Below, piece by piece: positions 24,205 to 35,412 of a DNA stretch of 64,000 nt; the stretch's first letter is position 1; every line of letters begins with the position of its first letter. This DNA comes from Pyxicephalus adspersus. Lineage: Eukaryota > Chordata > Amphibia > Anura > Pyxicephalidae. The notes below the pieces were generated by a model, which searched no databases, was not told where the DNA came from, and worked only from the letters and a program-made list of their open reading frames with translations. The translations under genes were made by a program, and so were the position numbers. The stretch is from contig NC_092860.1 in assembly GCF_032062135.1 (NCBI RefSeq), forward strand, positions 128,790,050 to 128,854,049. Reading direction: 5' to 3'.

Positions 24205-24315
24205 TGCACAGGTGAAGGGGAAAATCGGATTAGTATATACTGTGCCTTAAGCAAGAACTGTAGCAACAACAAATATGGAAATCAATGTCATTATAAAGAA
24301 GATGTCATATTAAAG
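24205..24315 (+). repeat. Isolated unit of the ~170 bp tandem repeat
   Basis: CTGTGCCTTAAGCAAGAACT, TAGCAACAACAAATATGG and TCAATGTCAT match in order the unit repeated at 25439-25995. It is separated from the main array by about 1.1 kb of inserted repeat DNA. Confidence 0.7.
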
Positions 24316-24859
24316 ACCTCCCTTAGATAAGAGAGGTGCAAGAGGCCATAAATATATACCCAAAAATGGTGGTATAGGAGTCAAAATCCAGAGGTGTTGT
24401 GGTTCTTCAAATACAGGTCTTTTAGTGAAAAGTAAGTTAGTACATGCTCTGATAGCCTGTAAATAATAGACAGAAAGTTTGAAAGGGTTCTGACCGAACA
24501 CAAAAGACAATGTTTCCCCAACCAGACCTCTATTTACTTGCAAGGGAAGTATTGCAGAAATACATTCCTTGCAAGTATGTAGAGAACCTCCCTTATCCAT
24601 GGTTGAAGCATAGAAGTCATTGGTTGTGATACTGTGATTGTTCCAAGCAAAAGATACTCAGCTTATGTAACCATGTAAAAACTCCTAAAGAAGCAGCTAT
24701 ATGTCCGCAAAACGCATTGAGTAAAATTTACAATTTAGATGTTCATCTATATACAAATGTGAATTGATGATTGTACTAGGATCTCAATTTGAACAACCTG
24801 TGCAGATATATTAAGAATGTTTTATGTGGTTGTAATGTGTCAAAATGTTCTTCAGGGTG
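24316..24859. other. Insert inside the tandem array, partly retroelement-derived
   Basis: This lies between separated units of the ~170 bp repeat. It contains the decayed hammerhead-like motif at 24681-24722 but no coding frame. Short inverted words (CCTCCCTTAGATAAGAGAGG, and GAACCTCCCTTATCC near 24.58 kb) suggest a small foldback structure at its left side. Confidence 0.45.
24681..24722 (+). ncRNA. Decayed hammerhead-like motif with re-paired stem I
   Basis: ACTC (24681-24684) pairs with GAGT (24719-24722) around CTAAAGA, a GC/GC stem II with ~13 nt loop, AAAAC, GCAT and T. Relative to the best copy, core G5 and G12 are both changed to A, so activity is not expected. Stem I has a different sequence from the 8.3 kb copy and still pairs, which supports a common fold. 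Confidence 0.4.
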
Positions 24860-24977
24860 GGGTCCTCTCCTCCTGTGTCACTGTCTGTATTTGTCATTCG
24901 CAACTTCTATTTAATTTACAGTGCTGCGTAATATGTTGGCGCTATATAAATCCTGTTTAATAATAATAATAATAATA
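24860..24977 (+). mobile_element. LINE-like 3' end fragment ending in (TAA)n
   Basis: GTCCTCTCCTCCTGTGTCAC, TTTGTCATTCGCAACTTC, CAGTGCTGCGTAATATGTTG, GCGCTATATAAATCCTG and a (TAA)n tail. This is the same family as 22186-22320 and 35413-35590, here in sense orientation. The simple-repeat tail marks the 3' end. Confidence 0.8.
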
Positions 24978-25068
24978 TTTATAAATGTTTTTATGGATCA
25001 AAATACATTGTAAACAAAATGTATTGTTTTTAATCAACCCAAGATTCTTTTGGTCATTACTTATATGT

Positions 25069-25439
25069 GTCTTTAAAAATCACACATGAAATCCACTATG
25101 TGGTATCTTTTGTTTTCTTGGTAAACATATGGGATCTGGCACTATAATGGCTAATGGGACAAACTAACCTTAATGGCTATCTTTATTTGTCGGGCCGGGA
25201 TATTGTAACTCCCATGCATGTGTATAGGAGGTCATTCATTCCCGGCACGTGCAAGGGAAGCCGTGATTTTTGGAATTCCCTGGCAACCAGCGCTGAGCTG
25301 CGCATGTGCTCGGCACAATTTGACAGCTGGGTGGTGATCAGGCAGGCCATACCAGTCGGGACATTGCTGTTCCTTTCTCCAATAAACACCGCCCTGATCG
25401 CGGGATTTTCAAAGTGTGATTTTGGATCCACTTTAAGCT
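25069..25439. mobile_element. Non-autonomous DNA element with TTTAAAG-type ends, second copy
   Basis: It shares CACGTGCAAGGGAAGCC, ATTCCCTGGCAACCAGC and GGGACATTGCTGTTCC with the element at 16957-17320. The right end is TTTTGGATCCACTTTAAGC; the left end near CTTTAAAAATCACAC is a weak inverted counterpart. It directly abuts a unit of the ~170 bp tandem array, and so appears to have inserted into the array. Open frames within it have no recognisable domain. Confidence 0.6.
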
Positions 25440-25995
25440 AGAACTGCAGCAACAACAGGTACAGAGGAAATGTCATAAAATACATGAAAAAAGGAATAAG
25501 ATACATCAGAAAGCCCTTGCTAGTTCTACAGATAAAATGCTGTTTATCCATCCTCATGGCCAATGCAGGGGGCAGGTTAAAGGGGTAATTTAGGTTAGGG
25601 CAATCTGTGTTTTGCAAGAATAGCAGCAACCACAACTAAGGAAGAATGTCATAAAACAAAACACAATCCAAGACAAGCTTGGCAAGACAGCAGGTTGCTG
25701 TTCATCCAGCCACATGGGCAATATAGGTGGCAGGTGAGGGGGGTAAATTAAGCTAGTTAAAGCTTTGTCTTAAGCAAGAACCACAGCAACAACAGGTATG
25801 GAGGAAATGGCAAATAATAGAAGGCATGTAAGCAACACTAAAAAACATCAGAATCTCCCTGCTAGTACTACAGATAATATTCATCCAGCCACATGGGCAA
25901 TATAGGTGGCACTTGATGGGGGGTAAATTTGGTTATTTCAAGCTGTGTCTTGAACAAGAACTTCAGCTACAACAGGTATGTTTTAAATTGTTCCT
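25439..25995 (+). repeat. Diverged ~170 bp tandem repeat array
   Basis: Unit landmarks (GAA before CTGCAGCAACAACAGG-type words) fall at 25441, 25618, 25778 and 25958, giving spacings of about 177, 160 and 180 bp. Each unit holds ACAACAGGTA, GGAAATGTCATAAAA, ATACATCAGAAAGCCC, TTCATCCAGCCACATGGGC, AATATAGGTGGCA and a GGGGTAAATT block. Units differ from one another by many substitutions, so the array is old. Confidence 0.85.
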
Positions 25996-27476
25996 GTAAT
26001 CTGAAGGATTTGTTTTATCTTGTATTTTCCAGCTCTAACAAACAGCTGTGTACACAATGATGTTATCATCACCACAGAAAAAAAAATCATATCTCACTTA
26101 GGAAAGCAAGGTATGCAATAAGATATTTATATGTGTATTGAATATATAATCTTGGAATTGTATCATTTATAAGGAATCTATGACGGGAGATAGTGTCTGA
26201 TCTTCTTTTTCCATTAGGCTGTATTAACACGCACGCACAGGCTGTTGTGTGCAGTTAAATAGTTTATGTGGCTATTTTGCAAAAGAGACATTTTTTCCAA
26301 AGAAATGTTTGGACAGGTTAAATGGAGGTCAGCAGAACGCTTCTGGCAGATGGAGACTCTTGGATGTGTTTTCCGAAACTGCACAAACAAGAAAAACATA
26401 TTGCTCAGGTATTTACCGTGTAGGCTTGCAGTTTTTCAATTTACATTTGGTTTCACTCAGCCTTGCCATATTTTCAAACAGTGTTTGGAGATATTTCCAC
26501 TTATTACTCATTTCATAGCAGATCCTGATTCTTGCAGTGGATGTTTGTGTGCTATTAGCTGTCCTTGCTATAGCTGAGAACGGCAGGGATGAATCTTTTA
26601 TGGCATCTCTGAAAAGCTAACCTCAATAGGGATGGCGGATTTACAATATGCATAAAGGATTTTTTTTTTCTTCCTCGTCAAGAATTTAGAAAGCAGATGC
26701 TCACACCTATTGTCACCATATGCTATGCTAACTGAAGTGAACTAATGGGCAAGAAAAAAAAAATAACCTACACTGTCATTTTCTATTGACGTTGTTTTAT
26801 AAATACACCAAGTGTGGAATGCAGAAATTCCTGCAAAGTACAGGTGATTCCAATGTTGTTTTAGCATGTGGAGTAGTAATTATGCAGCAGTGAAAAGCAT
26901 AGAAAAATACAGGTTGTTACAAAAAATAAATACCCATCGGGCTCAATGCTCGGTAAAAACAATTAGATGAAATAAATAGCATGTTAAACAAGTTAAAAAA
27001 GCAAACAGCTTTTGCTGCAATAATCACTTCACATTTCAGAGACTACACCTGCAATACTTTTTTCTGCTGGTAGATGTCCTCAGTCTAATGATTGGTATAA
27101 TTTAATCCATTTTCACCAAGCTTAAATACTGAACCTCTTCCAGTTTGAGACTGGAAGGTGAAATGAGAAACAGCACAACAATGAGCTTATCCTTCCCATT
27201 CTATCAGCAGGCTTCCTATTAGCACATGAACTGATTAGCTCCTTTCACTTACACTCCAGCCCCGCTGTACAGGGGCTGAAATAAGTTGATATCAGGTCAA
27301 TTGTAGATACATACTTTGGCTTTATTAAAGAAAAAAAACCCTATAGGGTAAACCACTGCTTTTTGTTCATGTGCTTAAACAGTTTAAATCCATCACCAAT
27401 ATACCTCTTATGGACCATAAATTTTACATTTCGGCTATGAGCCCAGATAACAACTTTCTGAAAACATAACCAAATG
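25996..27476. other. Intronic DNA, no gene seen
   Basis: No clear repeat was recognised. Overlapping open frames at 26249-26577 are cysteine-rich and phenylalanine-rich, without a recognisable domain or splice context, and are treated as chance. Confidence 0.45.
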
Positions 27477-27802
27477 GGCAGCACAATGGCTCAGTGGTTA
27501 GCACTCTGGTCTTTGCAGTGCTAGGTCCCAGGTTTAAATCCCAGCCAGGAAACTATCTGCATGGAGTTTGCAGGTTCTCCCCGTGTCTGTGTGGGTTTTG
27601 TCTGGGTACTCTGATTTCCTCCCACATTCCAAAACCATGTAGATAGGTAATTGGTTCCCCACAAATTGACCTTAGACTGTGTTAATGACACATGACTATG
27701 CTACAGACATTAGATTGTGAGACAGCTAGTGACACGATTATAGACTTTTGTAAAGTGCTGCGTAATATGTCAGCACTAAATAAATACTAGATAATAATAA
27801 CC
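27477..27802 (+). mobile_element. Near full-length tRNA-derived V-SINE-like element
   Basis: The head resembles a tRNA with A box TGGCTCAGTGG (27487-27497) and B box GGTTTAAATCC (27531-27541), 33 nt apart, which form an internal RNA polymerase III promoter. Next is the conserved central domain TGGAGTTTGCAGGTTCTCCC and CTGATTTCCTCCCACATTCC, typical of V-SINEs. Then come AAATTGACCTTAGACTGTG and ATTAGATTGTGAGACAGCTA. The tail GTGCTGCGTAATATGTCAGC...AAATAAATACTAGATAATAATAA-type is shared with a LINE-like family in this window. SINEs have no protein and depend on the partner LINE's reverse transcriptase. Confidence 0.9.
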
Positions 27803-30800
27803 AGATTTTGCTAAGTATACCAGCAGAGTGCCTGTAAAAGGCACTGGGGTAAGAGCAACCTAGGTATTATTTTAGAGCATCATCCTCAATTAGTTGTCTT
27901 TGGCTTAGGCTTAAAAAAAAAAATCAGCAATTCATAAAGTATAAAAAAAAAAAAAAAATAGCTGCGTGTTAAAACTAATTTGACTTTCTGCAATGTTCTT
28001 GTGCCATGTATGGGTTCATTTTCCAAAGCTCGCTCTCTATTTCCATCCCAAGCACATTCTGACAACTTTCACCTTTAATAAAATTAAACTGAGGTCTATT
28101 TAAAGAACAGCATGTGATTCTGCTGGCTGACATGACAGATGTATCATACACTATCTTTTTCAAGGTAAAAAAGCAAAATAAGACTATGCTATCTCTCTAG
28201 GGATAGGGCCTATTTATGCAGCATTTCTACACAGGCCACCCTCATTCCAGGAGCATATTACCTTATTTTATCTATGATGTTATTCTATTTTCTTCCCAGT
28301 GCAGTGAATATTGTATCCAGAGAAGGCTAAATTAAAGAAGATAGATTTGTCTATAAACATACAAATAACTTAATAGCATAGATGCCTTAAGCATGTAGCA
28401 AAATAGCTTTAAGACTAAGCAGCAATTGGACATCAGGGAATCTAACGTTAAGAGCAATTACATTTGTTACTGGCTTGAGTGCGTAACATATTAAATGCCA
28501 CTAAATATACAGTTTATTTTCTTCTTTCATTTATAGTGAAAAGCTGATTAGCACTAAAGTGTCCATTAGGAGTATTATTATCTAGCTCTTGTGTTTCAGG
28601 TTACAAATGTAAATGAGATAAAAAGTTGCTGGTAAATTTAGGTATTTATAAAGCCATGCACATTTAATAATATATTATATTAACAATAATAATATAAGAT
28701 AATGTTGGTCAGTAATACTGTTTCATCATTCAACACTAAACATATGCCATAGGGTAGATGCAGTTTTGTGTGTTTTTTTCTTTAACAATTGCTAATTTTC
28801 CACTCTTTGGTTTCTGTGTAAACTTTATTACAAAGTTCCAATCTGCACCTTTTCTACAGCCTCATTAGAATTTCCTGCACCATTATTCTAACCAATCTGC
28901 GCCATGCATATTGTAAGGTCTGTTTCAAATTATACATTCTCTATAAATTCCATAACTCCAGAAACTGTTCTGCAACTCATTTGGGTCTGACCATCAAACA
29001 TATTTAAACTTTATTTAAATATAAATTTAGATGCCTAAAGTGATTTCATTTGAGAGAAATCACATTGTGAGAAAATCACATAGACTTAGCAGCAGACATG
29101 ATCCTTCTTTTTTTTTTTTTTTTGCTCATTTAAGGGAATCCATGCATTTTCCCTAGTGTGTATCAGTGCAGTTTTTAATTAAACCATTATAACATGAAAA
29201 TCTAAATGCAAATTTTTGAATTAGTAACAATTCCGCTGCTGGTCTAAAAGCAGAGAAAGTTGGACCTTTCTAAAAGTGGAAGAGAAAAACAAGTGTCATA
29301 AGATTCTATCTCGCCACAGAAAAAGAGTATTAAAACCTAAGGGCTTAATTAATTTTTATAAAAGAATTCAGTGTTGTTGCCCCATTCTTAAACTGCTATG
29401 CTGTTCTTTATTCAAGCCACAAAATGGCTTTGAAATCGCAGCTGCGGATGATGGTAGTACAGTTGTATCTTATGCCTGAAGACATTCATTGTTCATTTTC
29501 CGGTTACCCAAGCACAGGTCTGTAACTTGTAGAAGATAATGAACATAATTTAAATTATGGTTTGTGCAGCATATTGCTGCCATGTTCTATTTTCAAATCT
29601 ATTTAATAAGGATAGGAATTACCTTTGAATATTGCTTGAAATTCCCAATGTTCTCTGTAATTGTTTAATATATTTTAGTTATTTGTATCATTATTTTTGA
29701 ATATTTATTATTTTATGGTTGACAAGTACTTGCATCATTCATTAGGCATCCTCTTGTGCCTATGCGCTGCCTCAGATCCATTCTATGGGTCTGATTTGTT
29801 GAAAATCTAGATCAGTCCACACCAATGTAACAGACAGTAGAAACAGCAAACAAGAACTTGCGTTCTAGAAAACCTATCATGACAGATGTATGGTAGTTGC
29901 CACCATGTGTACTGCTTTTAAACATACTGGTTGCCTGATTGTGAAGCTGACCCACTGGGACAGGTATGTAGATAGAGACTTCTGACTTTTAATAAAGCTG
30001 GTGGGGTGATCATGACAGCTATAACAGCATCTTTAGGAGTCAAGCAATGGCAATCTTCAACAAATTTCCCATTATCGGTTTACTTTATTCCCATGACTCA
30101 TCTTTCAGCTTAATATTATATATATTGTTAAACTATTTTGTTTCCGTGAATATACCATCATGAAGACACACTTTTCAGAAAGTAAGAAAAGATAATATGG
30201 ATTTATCTCTGCCATATTCAGATGATGATACCCTCGTCTTTACGTATTTTAGTTGTACAAGTTCACAATCACAAAATAAGGAAGAGGATTTAAATTATTT
30301 CATTAATCAATGCCATAAAATAGGTGCAGTTACTCTCGTGGCCTACTTTTTAAAACATAATTATACTATTTTTACATCCTTTGAGAAATGCAAATCAATG
30401 TTTCCAAATCCCGGAGCTTGCAGCAAGCACAACTTCAAGTTCTTTAAGAGAGCGTCTTAAAATAGTGCCGGAATCCGAATATCTTGACAAGGAAGTCCCT
30501 GAAGTTGTTAGCTTAAGGGACAGAAAGGAAGGCAGAGGTAAATCATATCTGAGGCCTAGCTGCTAATATTTCCCATGAGAGTTAACCCCTATTGGTCTTT
30601 ATCAGCTATGTAATCTGCAATACTAAGCAGGGTAGTATGTAGGCCACTATTACACATCATAGGGCAGATCTTTTTTTTAGAAAAAAAGGGGCACACAATG
30701 TGTTTGTAAGATGCTGATATGGTAAAATAATATTAGTAGGACAGATGTATTATAATGGAGCAAAGAAAATGTAGGTATCACACATCACGCAGGTATAACC

Positions 30801-31140
30801 AATTCTATTTCTGCTATTTTTTCAATAGCGGAACAATAGCTAAAAACACATAATTGAAAATGCAAAAAAAAACAAGAGTCCAGAAAAACAGGCAACACCC
30901 CATATTATCAAACGTTTCTTTTATAATGACATGCCCGTTTTGTGTGTCCCACCCAGGAACGGATTCCACATGCCAAATAATTCACCCGCTTTACATATGA
31001 GGTATTGTGCTCTATTGCATGTTATGTATGGCTTGTGTAATGGCACTTGTGTCTGTTTCCCAGCCCAAGGAAGACGTCATATTCAGCTAGAATTAAGCTA
31101 AAATGTTTTTAAAATAGTTTTTATAATAAGATATTATAAC
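27803..31140. other. Intronic DNA, possible conserved regulatory DNA
   Basis: No clear transposon was seen. Poly(A) runs lie near 27.91 and 27.94 kb and a poly(T) run near 29.11 kb. Open frames near 29.3 and 30.2-30.57 kb lack a recognisable domain. An exon-like segment at 30424-30537 and an octamer word ATGCAAAT near 30.39 kb are discussed under findings. Confidence 0.45.
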
Positions 31141-31586
31141 TGTCACGGTACTGCAGGGCAGGAAAGTGGACTCTTACCAGCTCAGTTGTTAGAGACGTGC
31201 ACAGGGCGCAGAGTCTAAGCAGCGGCCTGGTCTTCACCAGAGCCTCTGGAAGTGAAGATGTTGCACTGCAGGCAACTGCCAGGTTGTGGCCCCCATGCAT
31301 GCCGAGGCAGGTGACTGCTGACAGGCAGAAACAGGACATAGTACCAGGGCAAGGAGCAGAGAGTAGTCAGGCAAGCCACAGGTCAGGGCAAGCAGCGTTT
31401 TGGAGTAGTCAGGGTCAAGCCGAGGTCGGTACATAAAGGATCAGGAGCAAGAGAATAAAAAACCAGGAACCTGGAAGCAGAGCCAAAGGAACTCCTTGTT
31501 CAGGCAATTTCCTGTTGCCCTTCACTTCCTTTTAAGGTCAGGGCCTGTGATGAGTGGAGCCATGTGACCTGCTTCATCCTATCCTA

Positions 31587-31600
31587 CCACCAGGGGGGGG
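31587..31600 (+). promoter_or_regulatory. CTCF-like core motif 1
   Basis: CCACCAGGGGGGGG fits the CTCF core CCASYAGRKGGCRS except for G in place of the C after GG. It lies inside the TGTCAC-ended element. Occupancy is inference only. Confidence 0.35.
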
Positions 31601-31637
31601 TCCAGGAGACTAGAGGCTGGTGGTGTTCACATCTCCA

Positions 31638-31650
31638 CCAGCAGGGGGAG
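31638..31650 (+). promoter_or_regulatory. CTCF-like core motif 2
   Basis: CCAGCAGGGGGAG fits the CTCF core CCASYAGRKGGCR with one mismatch (A for C). It has the same orientation as motif 1, 51 bp downstream and in the same element. Confidence 0.4.
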
Positions 31651-32923
31651 TGCGTCTGTGAAACACTCTAGTCCTCTGAGGTAGTGGAGCAGCTGACTTG
31701 GATTCAAATGACCTTGACCAGGAAGTGAGCTGCAAAAATGATGCCTTAGCAGAGCTGGTGCTGGCAGCGGAGGAGTGTAAGGTGGGTGACACTGAATGAG
31801 TCACAGTTCCCTAGGACCTGCATGGATCTGTGACAATACCTATACAGACTTTTGGTATTAGATTAAAAAAAGCCAAAAACATAAAATCTGCTCAACCATG
31901 GCACTCGGATCAGCTACTATTCACAGGGTGCCCCCCAAGGGCTTTCCCATAACAAACAACCTGTCTTTATATCTTTTCAGTTTTCTGTTCAAGCTCAGCC
32001 TTTTCACCAAGTATCAGACTTTCAAAGCAGAGAGAACAGGAGCTCTGAGCATTGTTTTATCTTGCATAAATAATGGTTTGTGGACAGGAGGTCTGGATAA
32101 CAGGTACGATTAAGATTAAGATTATGATGAAACAAAATTAGAATGAGCAGAGAATTAGCTTGAACTTCATTCACCATGAAAAAAATGGCTCTTAGGAATT
32201 ACCCTCTAATTCTGTCCCTTACAATTGGAAATTCATTTAGCTCCTTTGCATGATAATGCTAATAGTGATTTTTTTGTCAATGTCAAAATGGTAAATATTG
32301 CTAAGCTCAAAAAATACATAAGGCATTATAATTTATACCACACATGGATGGATAAAAAAACATGAGCAAGTATTAGCTGACAAGTTAGATTTTGTTTAAA
32401 TTATTAAAAAATAACATGAAATTTGTCTATATTCTAGTCCTCAATTCTCAAGGTTACATTCTGTATATTTACATCTGTTCTATCAAGTTATCGGATGTTT
32501 CCCACTTATGAGTACCGTTGCCAAATATGTTCCATTATGAAACACTATTGGTTGGAAATTTGTTAGAAAATCCCGGTGGAATGTGCAGAATACATTTTCT
32601 GCTCTGCTTTTCTAAGGTTAGCTGATCTATACTCTGTAGAGTTATCTTGAAAGAGGATATTCCATTATAAAATGCTTGTTAAATAAAATTCAGGTACCAA
32701 ACCTATTAGTCTCAGATAAACTGACCCTTTAAATACATCTGACATATAATCAGCCATCACAATAAAAGAAATACTGTGTGCCATGCAGTATTACATGTGG
32801 CCATTGTTTCTCATGGGAACCAAAACACAATACTTATTAACACAATTAATATTATATACAATAATATTTACACCAAAAAGTGTCAAAGGCCTATTTTTAC
32901 CTGAAATATGGATGTGTTCTACA

Positions 32924-33215
32924 ACAGCTGTTCTCAACCAGGGTTCGGTTAAGCAGAGATTGTCAGGGGTTCTTCAAACTTTAGCTCCAATTTGATGATA
33001 CCTGCCTAATTTTGGGGCCATCACCACTTGGTCAAGCCAGTGGAATGACTCTTAGTATAAAGGTATTCTAGCCACCACTACTATAGGGAGGGAAATCTTT
33101 CCAATGGCCACCAATTTAAAGGGCTTTTTTCCCACTCACCTCCAGTGTTTTATTATAGGGTTCCCCAAATCTAAAAATTACATCAAGGGTTCCTCAGGGG
33201 TAATAAGACTGAAAA
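32924..33215 (+). mobile_element. hAT-like element, GTTCTCAACCAGGGTTC family
   Basis: It starts CAGCTGTTCTCAACCAGGG and contains TCAGGGGTTCTTCAAAC, AGGGTTCCCCAAATC and AAGGGTTCCTCAGGGG. The start resembles hAT ends of the CAGNGGTTCTCAACC type. The right end is eroded and no target duplication is visible. A related copy in opposite orientation lies at 51056-51345. Confidence 0.6.
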
Positions 33216-33284
33216 AAGATTTTCTACAAGAATCAACAAAGATGTGAACAGGGCTTAAAACATGCATAGGTCATGTCCAAAATA

Positions 33285-33605
33285 CAGTAGAACCCCAGTT
33301 ATCTGGAACTCAGATAACCAGAAAACTAAGATAACTGAGATTTGAGTCCTGGATAACCGGGGTTCTAAAGCAATGAAGAAAGTGGAGAAATCAGCAGAGC
33401 TCCTCCAATTGCTTCAGGGTTTCCCTCCAATTTCATCAGGGTTTCCCTTTTCTCAGCCATTCAGCACTAGAGGTGAATAGGGACAAGTCTCCCCATTCAA
33501 GTCTAGTGCTGATTGGCTTAGAAAAAGAAACCTTAGCTATTCGGAAACTACACTTAGCCAGAATTAGCTATTCCCTGTCGGTGTTGGATAACCGAGGTTC
33601 TACTG
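33285..33605. mobile_element. pogo/Tigger-like MITE with TA target duplication
   Basis: The terminal inverted repeats are CAGTAGAACCCCAGTTATCT on the left and GATAACCGAGGTTCTACTG on the right, flanked by TA at 33283-33284 and 33606-33607. The CAGTAGAACC...GGTTATC ends and TA duplication are diagnostic of Tc1/mariner-superfamily Tigger/pogo elements. An extra internal GGATAACCGGGGTTCT (about 33352) is complementary to the left end, giving a nested hairpin. No transposase remains. Confidence 0.92.
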
Positions 33606-33767
33606 TACGAGGAATTTACTTCTGTTAGAGGAAAAAACATTTCTTCTTTTATTTGCTACGACCAACACATATGGCAACAACTGATTTGTAGCACTAATGC
33701 AGCATTAGGGACAATGCAAGTTTTTTAGTTTATATCAGTAAAACATATAAGCCTCATGTGTACTTTG

Positions 33768-33848
33768 TATATTATATATATATTTATTAATGTATAATAT
33801 ATTATATTATATTATATATAGATATATTTATGTATACTAATATATATT
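33768..33848. repeat. AT-rich low-complexity tract
   Basis: TATATTATA, TATTAATGTATAATA and TATATAGATATATTTATG words with no fixed unit. It is self-complementary in several registers. Confidence 0.85.
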
Positions 33849-35412
33849 GCTTAGGTTTTATAACAATGTTACCAAAGGCTACCCAAAGTAGTTACTCATG
33901 ATTCATGCAGAAAATATTATAAGGCTCTCAATATTTCTATAGTTACATAGTACAATGCAGTTTGTACTCATGGGGTCAACTGATGTCACATTAGTGCTTG
34001 TACTTCATTCCCAGAATAAAACAGTCATTCACAACAGAATGCATTGTGCAGGCTGCTGAAAAAAATTGCTGCTAAATTTGAAGAGCTTTATTCTGACTCT
34101 AGATGAAATCTTTGTACACAAGAGCGTCTCTTCAATATTATTACAGCCTTAGATTTAAGATAAATGCTTGTTTCTGATAGAAGCAAAATATGATTTGATT
34201 TGGGGCAAGCAAGTATCTCTAAAGGACACTAGCTTATCCTCACATTAAAAATTAAAACATCTTCTCGGTACTCTAGAAATATGATAAATGGAGAGCAGCA
34301 TAATCTAATATACCTCAACAGGATGCAATGTATCATTGCCCAGAAAATGTTGATTAAAGGATGGCCTCAGACCAAACTTTGCTGTGTTTTCATTCAGCTG
34401 AAAGCATATATTTTTAAATGATGAATTATCAATTGTTTAACTCCTTCAGGCCATACCAAAATAATAAAGGTACAGCTGTATATGTATTACTGCAGTGATA
34501 TTTTTCTTTGAATCCCATCTGCCTACAGGATTACACATTTATGTATCATCACACAATAAGAGTTTAGACTTGATTAGTAATTATAAAGCCATGAAGGAGG
34601 ATAGTAGAGTAGCACCGTTCCTTTTTCAAATAAAAAGTGGATAGCAGGGTCACCTGAGCTGCTGAGAGAGTGAGTTTATTATCTTCAATGCTTCTACTGC
34701 AAATGTTGTGGATGAATTGTGCCACAGTGCTTTAGGCTACAGAGATCAGTGAAGGCTTGTTGTAAAGCACATATAGTGCCTGTTAGGAATATATTAATTG
34801 AATATCCATAGCCTGGCAACAGTTTAAAACTTTCAACTTTTTTTGATAGTCAATTGTATTTACTTTTATTTCATTAGGAGTTGCAAATACAATAACAATA
34901 ACAAGTAGTCACCAGAAACTAAGCTATCTACCACCTATGAGCTTATCACCAGAATTATTGAAAGGTTGTTTGGAAATGGAAACAAAAACACTAAGTTAAT
35001 TTAGGTAAAAATCAATTAGAAGTTTCTGACATGTTTCTAAGTAGGGTAATTTTTTATCCCATCTTCTTGCAGTTGATCAAAACCACCAATGCATCAATGG
35101 AATTGAAATCGCAATTACTATACAGTTGCTGCATGTATTGCCATCTTGAGGCTAAGTCTGTCCATGCATGGTTCTTTATTAGTTTTTTGACAATTTTTTG
35201 GGATGTGAGGCTGTTGAAGGACAGACGTGACAATCTCAAAAGTTTCAGCGTCTCAGAAGATTAGCTTCTTTTTTTATTATGCATTTTTAATATAATAAAC
35301 TTTAGAATATAAAAAAAGAAGGATACATCTAATCCTCATTTTTTTCTAAGTGTAAGCAGGAATTTGGAGTGCTGGGAACTTATTGCAACCCCCGTACAGC
35401 AGAGCTGGAGCA
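33849..35412. other. Intronic DNA, no gene seen
   Basis: No transposon ends or exons were recognised. Short open frames near 35.05-35.26 kb on both strands are overlapping and without a domain. Confidence 0.5.

Larger units (their letters stand above)
31141..31835. mobile_element. ~0.7 kb non-autonomous DNA element with TGTCAC ends
   Basis: The left end TGTCACGGTACTGCAGG and right end GGATCTGTGACA form a short terminal inverted pair (TGTCACRG). The interior is markedly GC-richer than its flanks and rich in CAGG/CCAGGA words (AGGATCAGGAGCAAGAG, AAACCAGGAACCTGGAAGC). There is no transposase and no convincing target duplication, so the superfamily is left open. Open frames on both strands are by-products of its composition. 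It contains two CTCF-like motifs, listed next. Confidence 0.65.

Noticed and set aside
25154..25441. Overlapping 82- and 95-codon frames on both strands
   Set aside because: They lie within a dispersed element also present at 17.0 kb whose copy does not keep the frame.
25439..25995. Possible CRISPR-like array
   Set aside because: Units are ~170 bp, diverged throughout, without short identical repeats and unique spacers; this is an ordinary eukaryotic tandem repeat.
27477..27560. Possible functional tRNA gene
   Set aside because: A and B boxes are present but no cloverleaf acceptor stem is formed and the sequence continues into the SINE body.
31121..31804. Several cysteine/serine-rich open frames on both strands
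   Set aside because: They fall within the GC-richer TGTCAC-ended transposon and reflect its composition.
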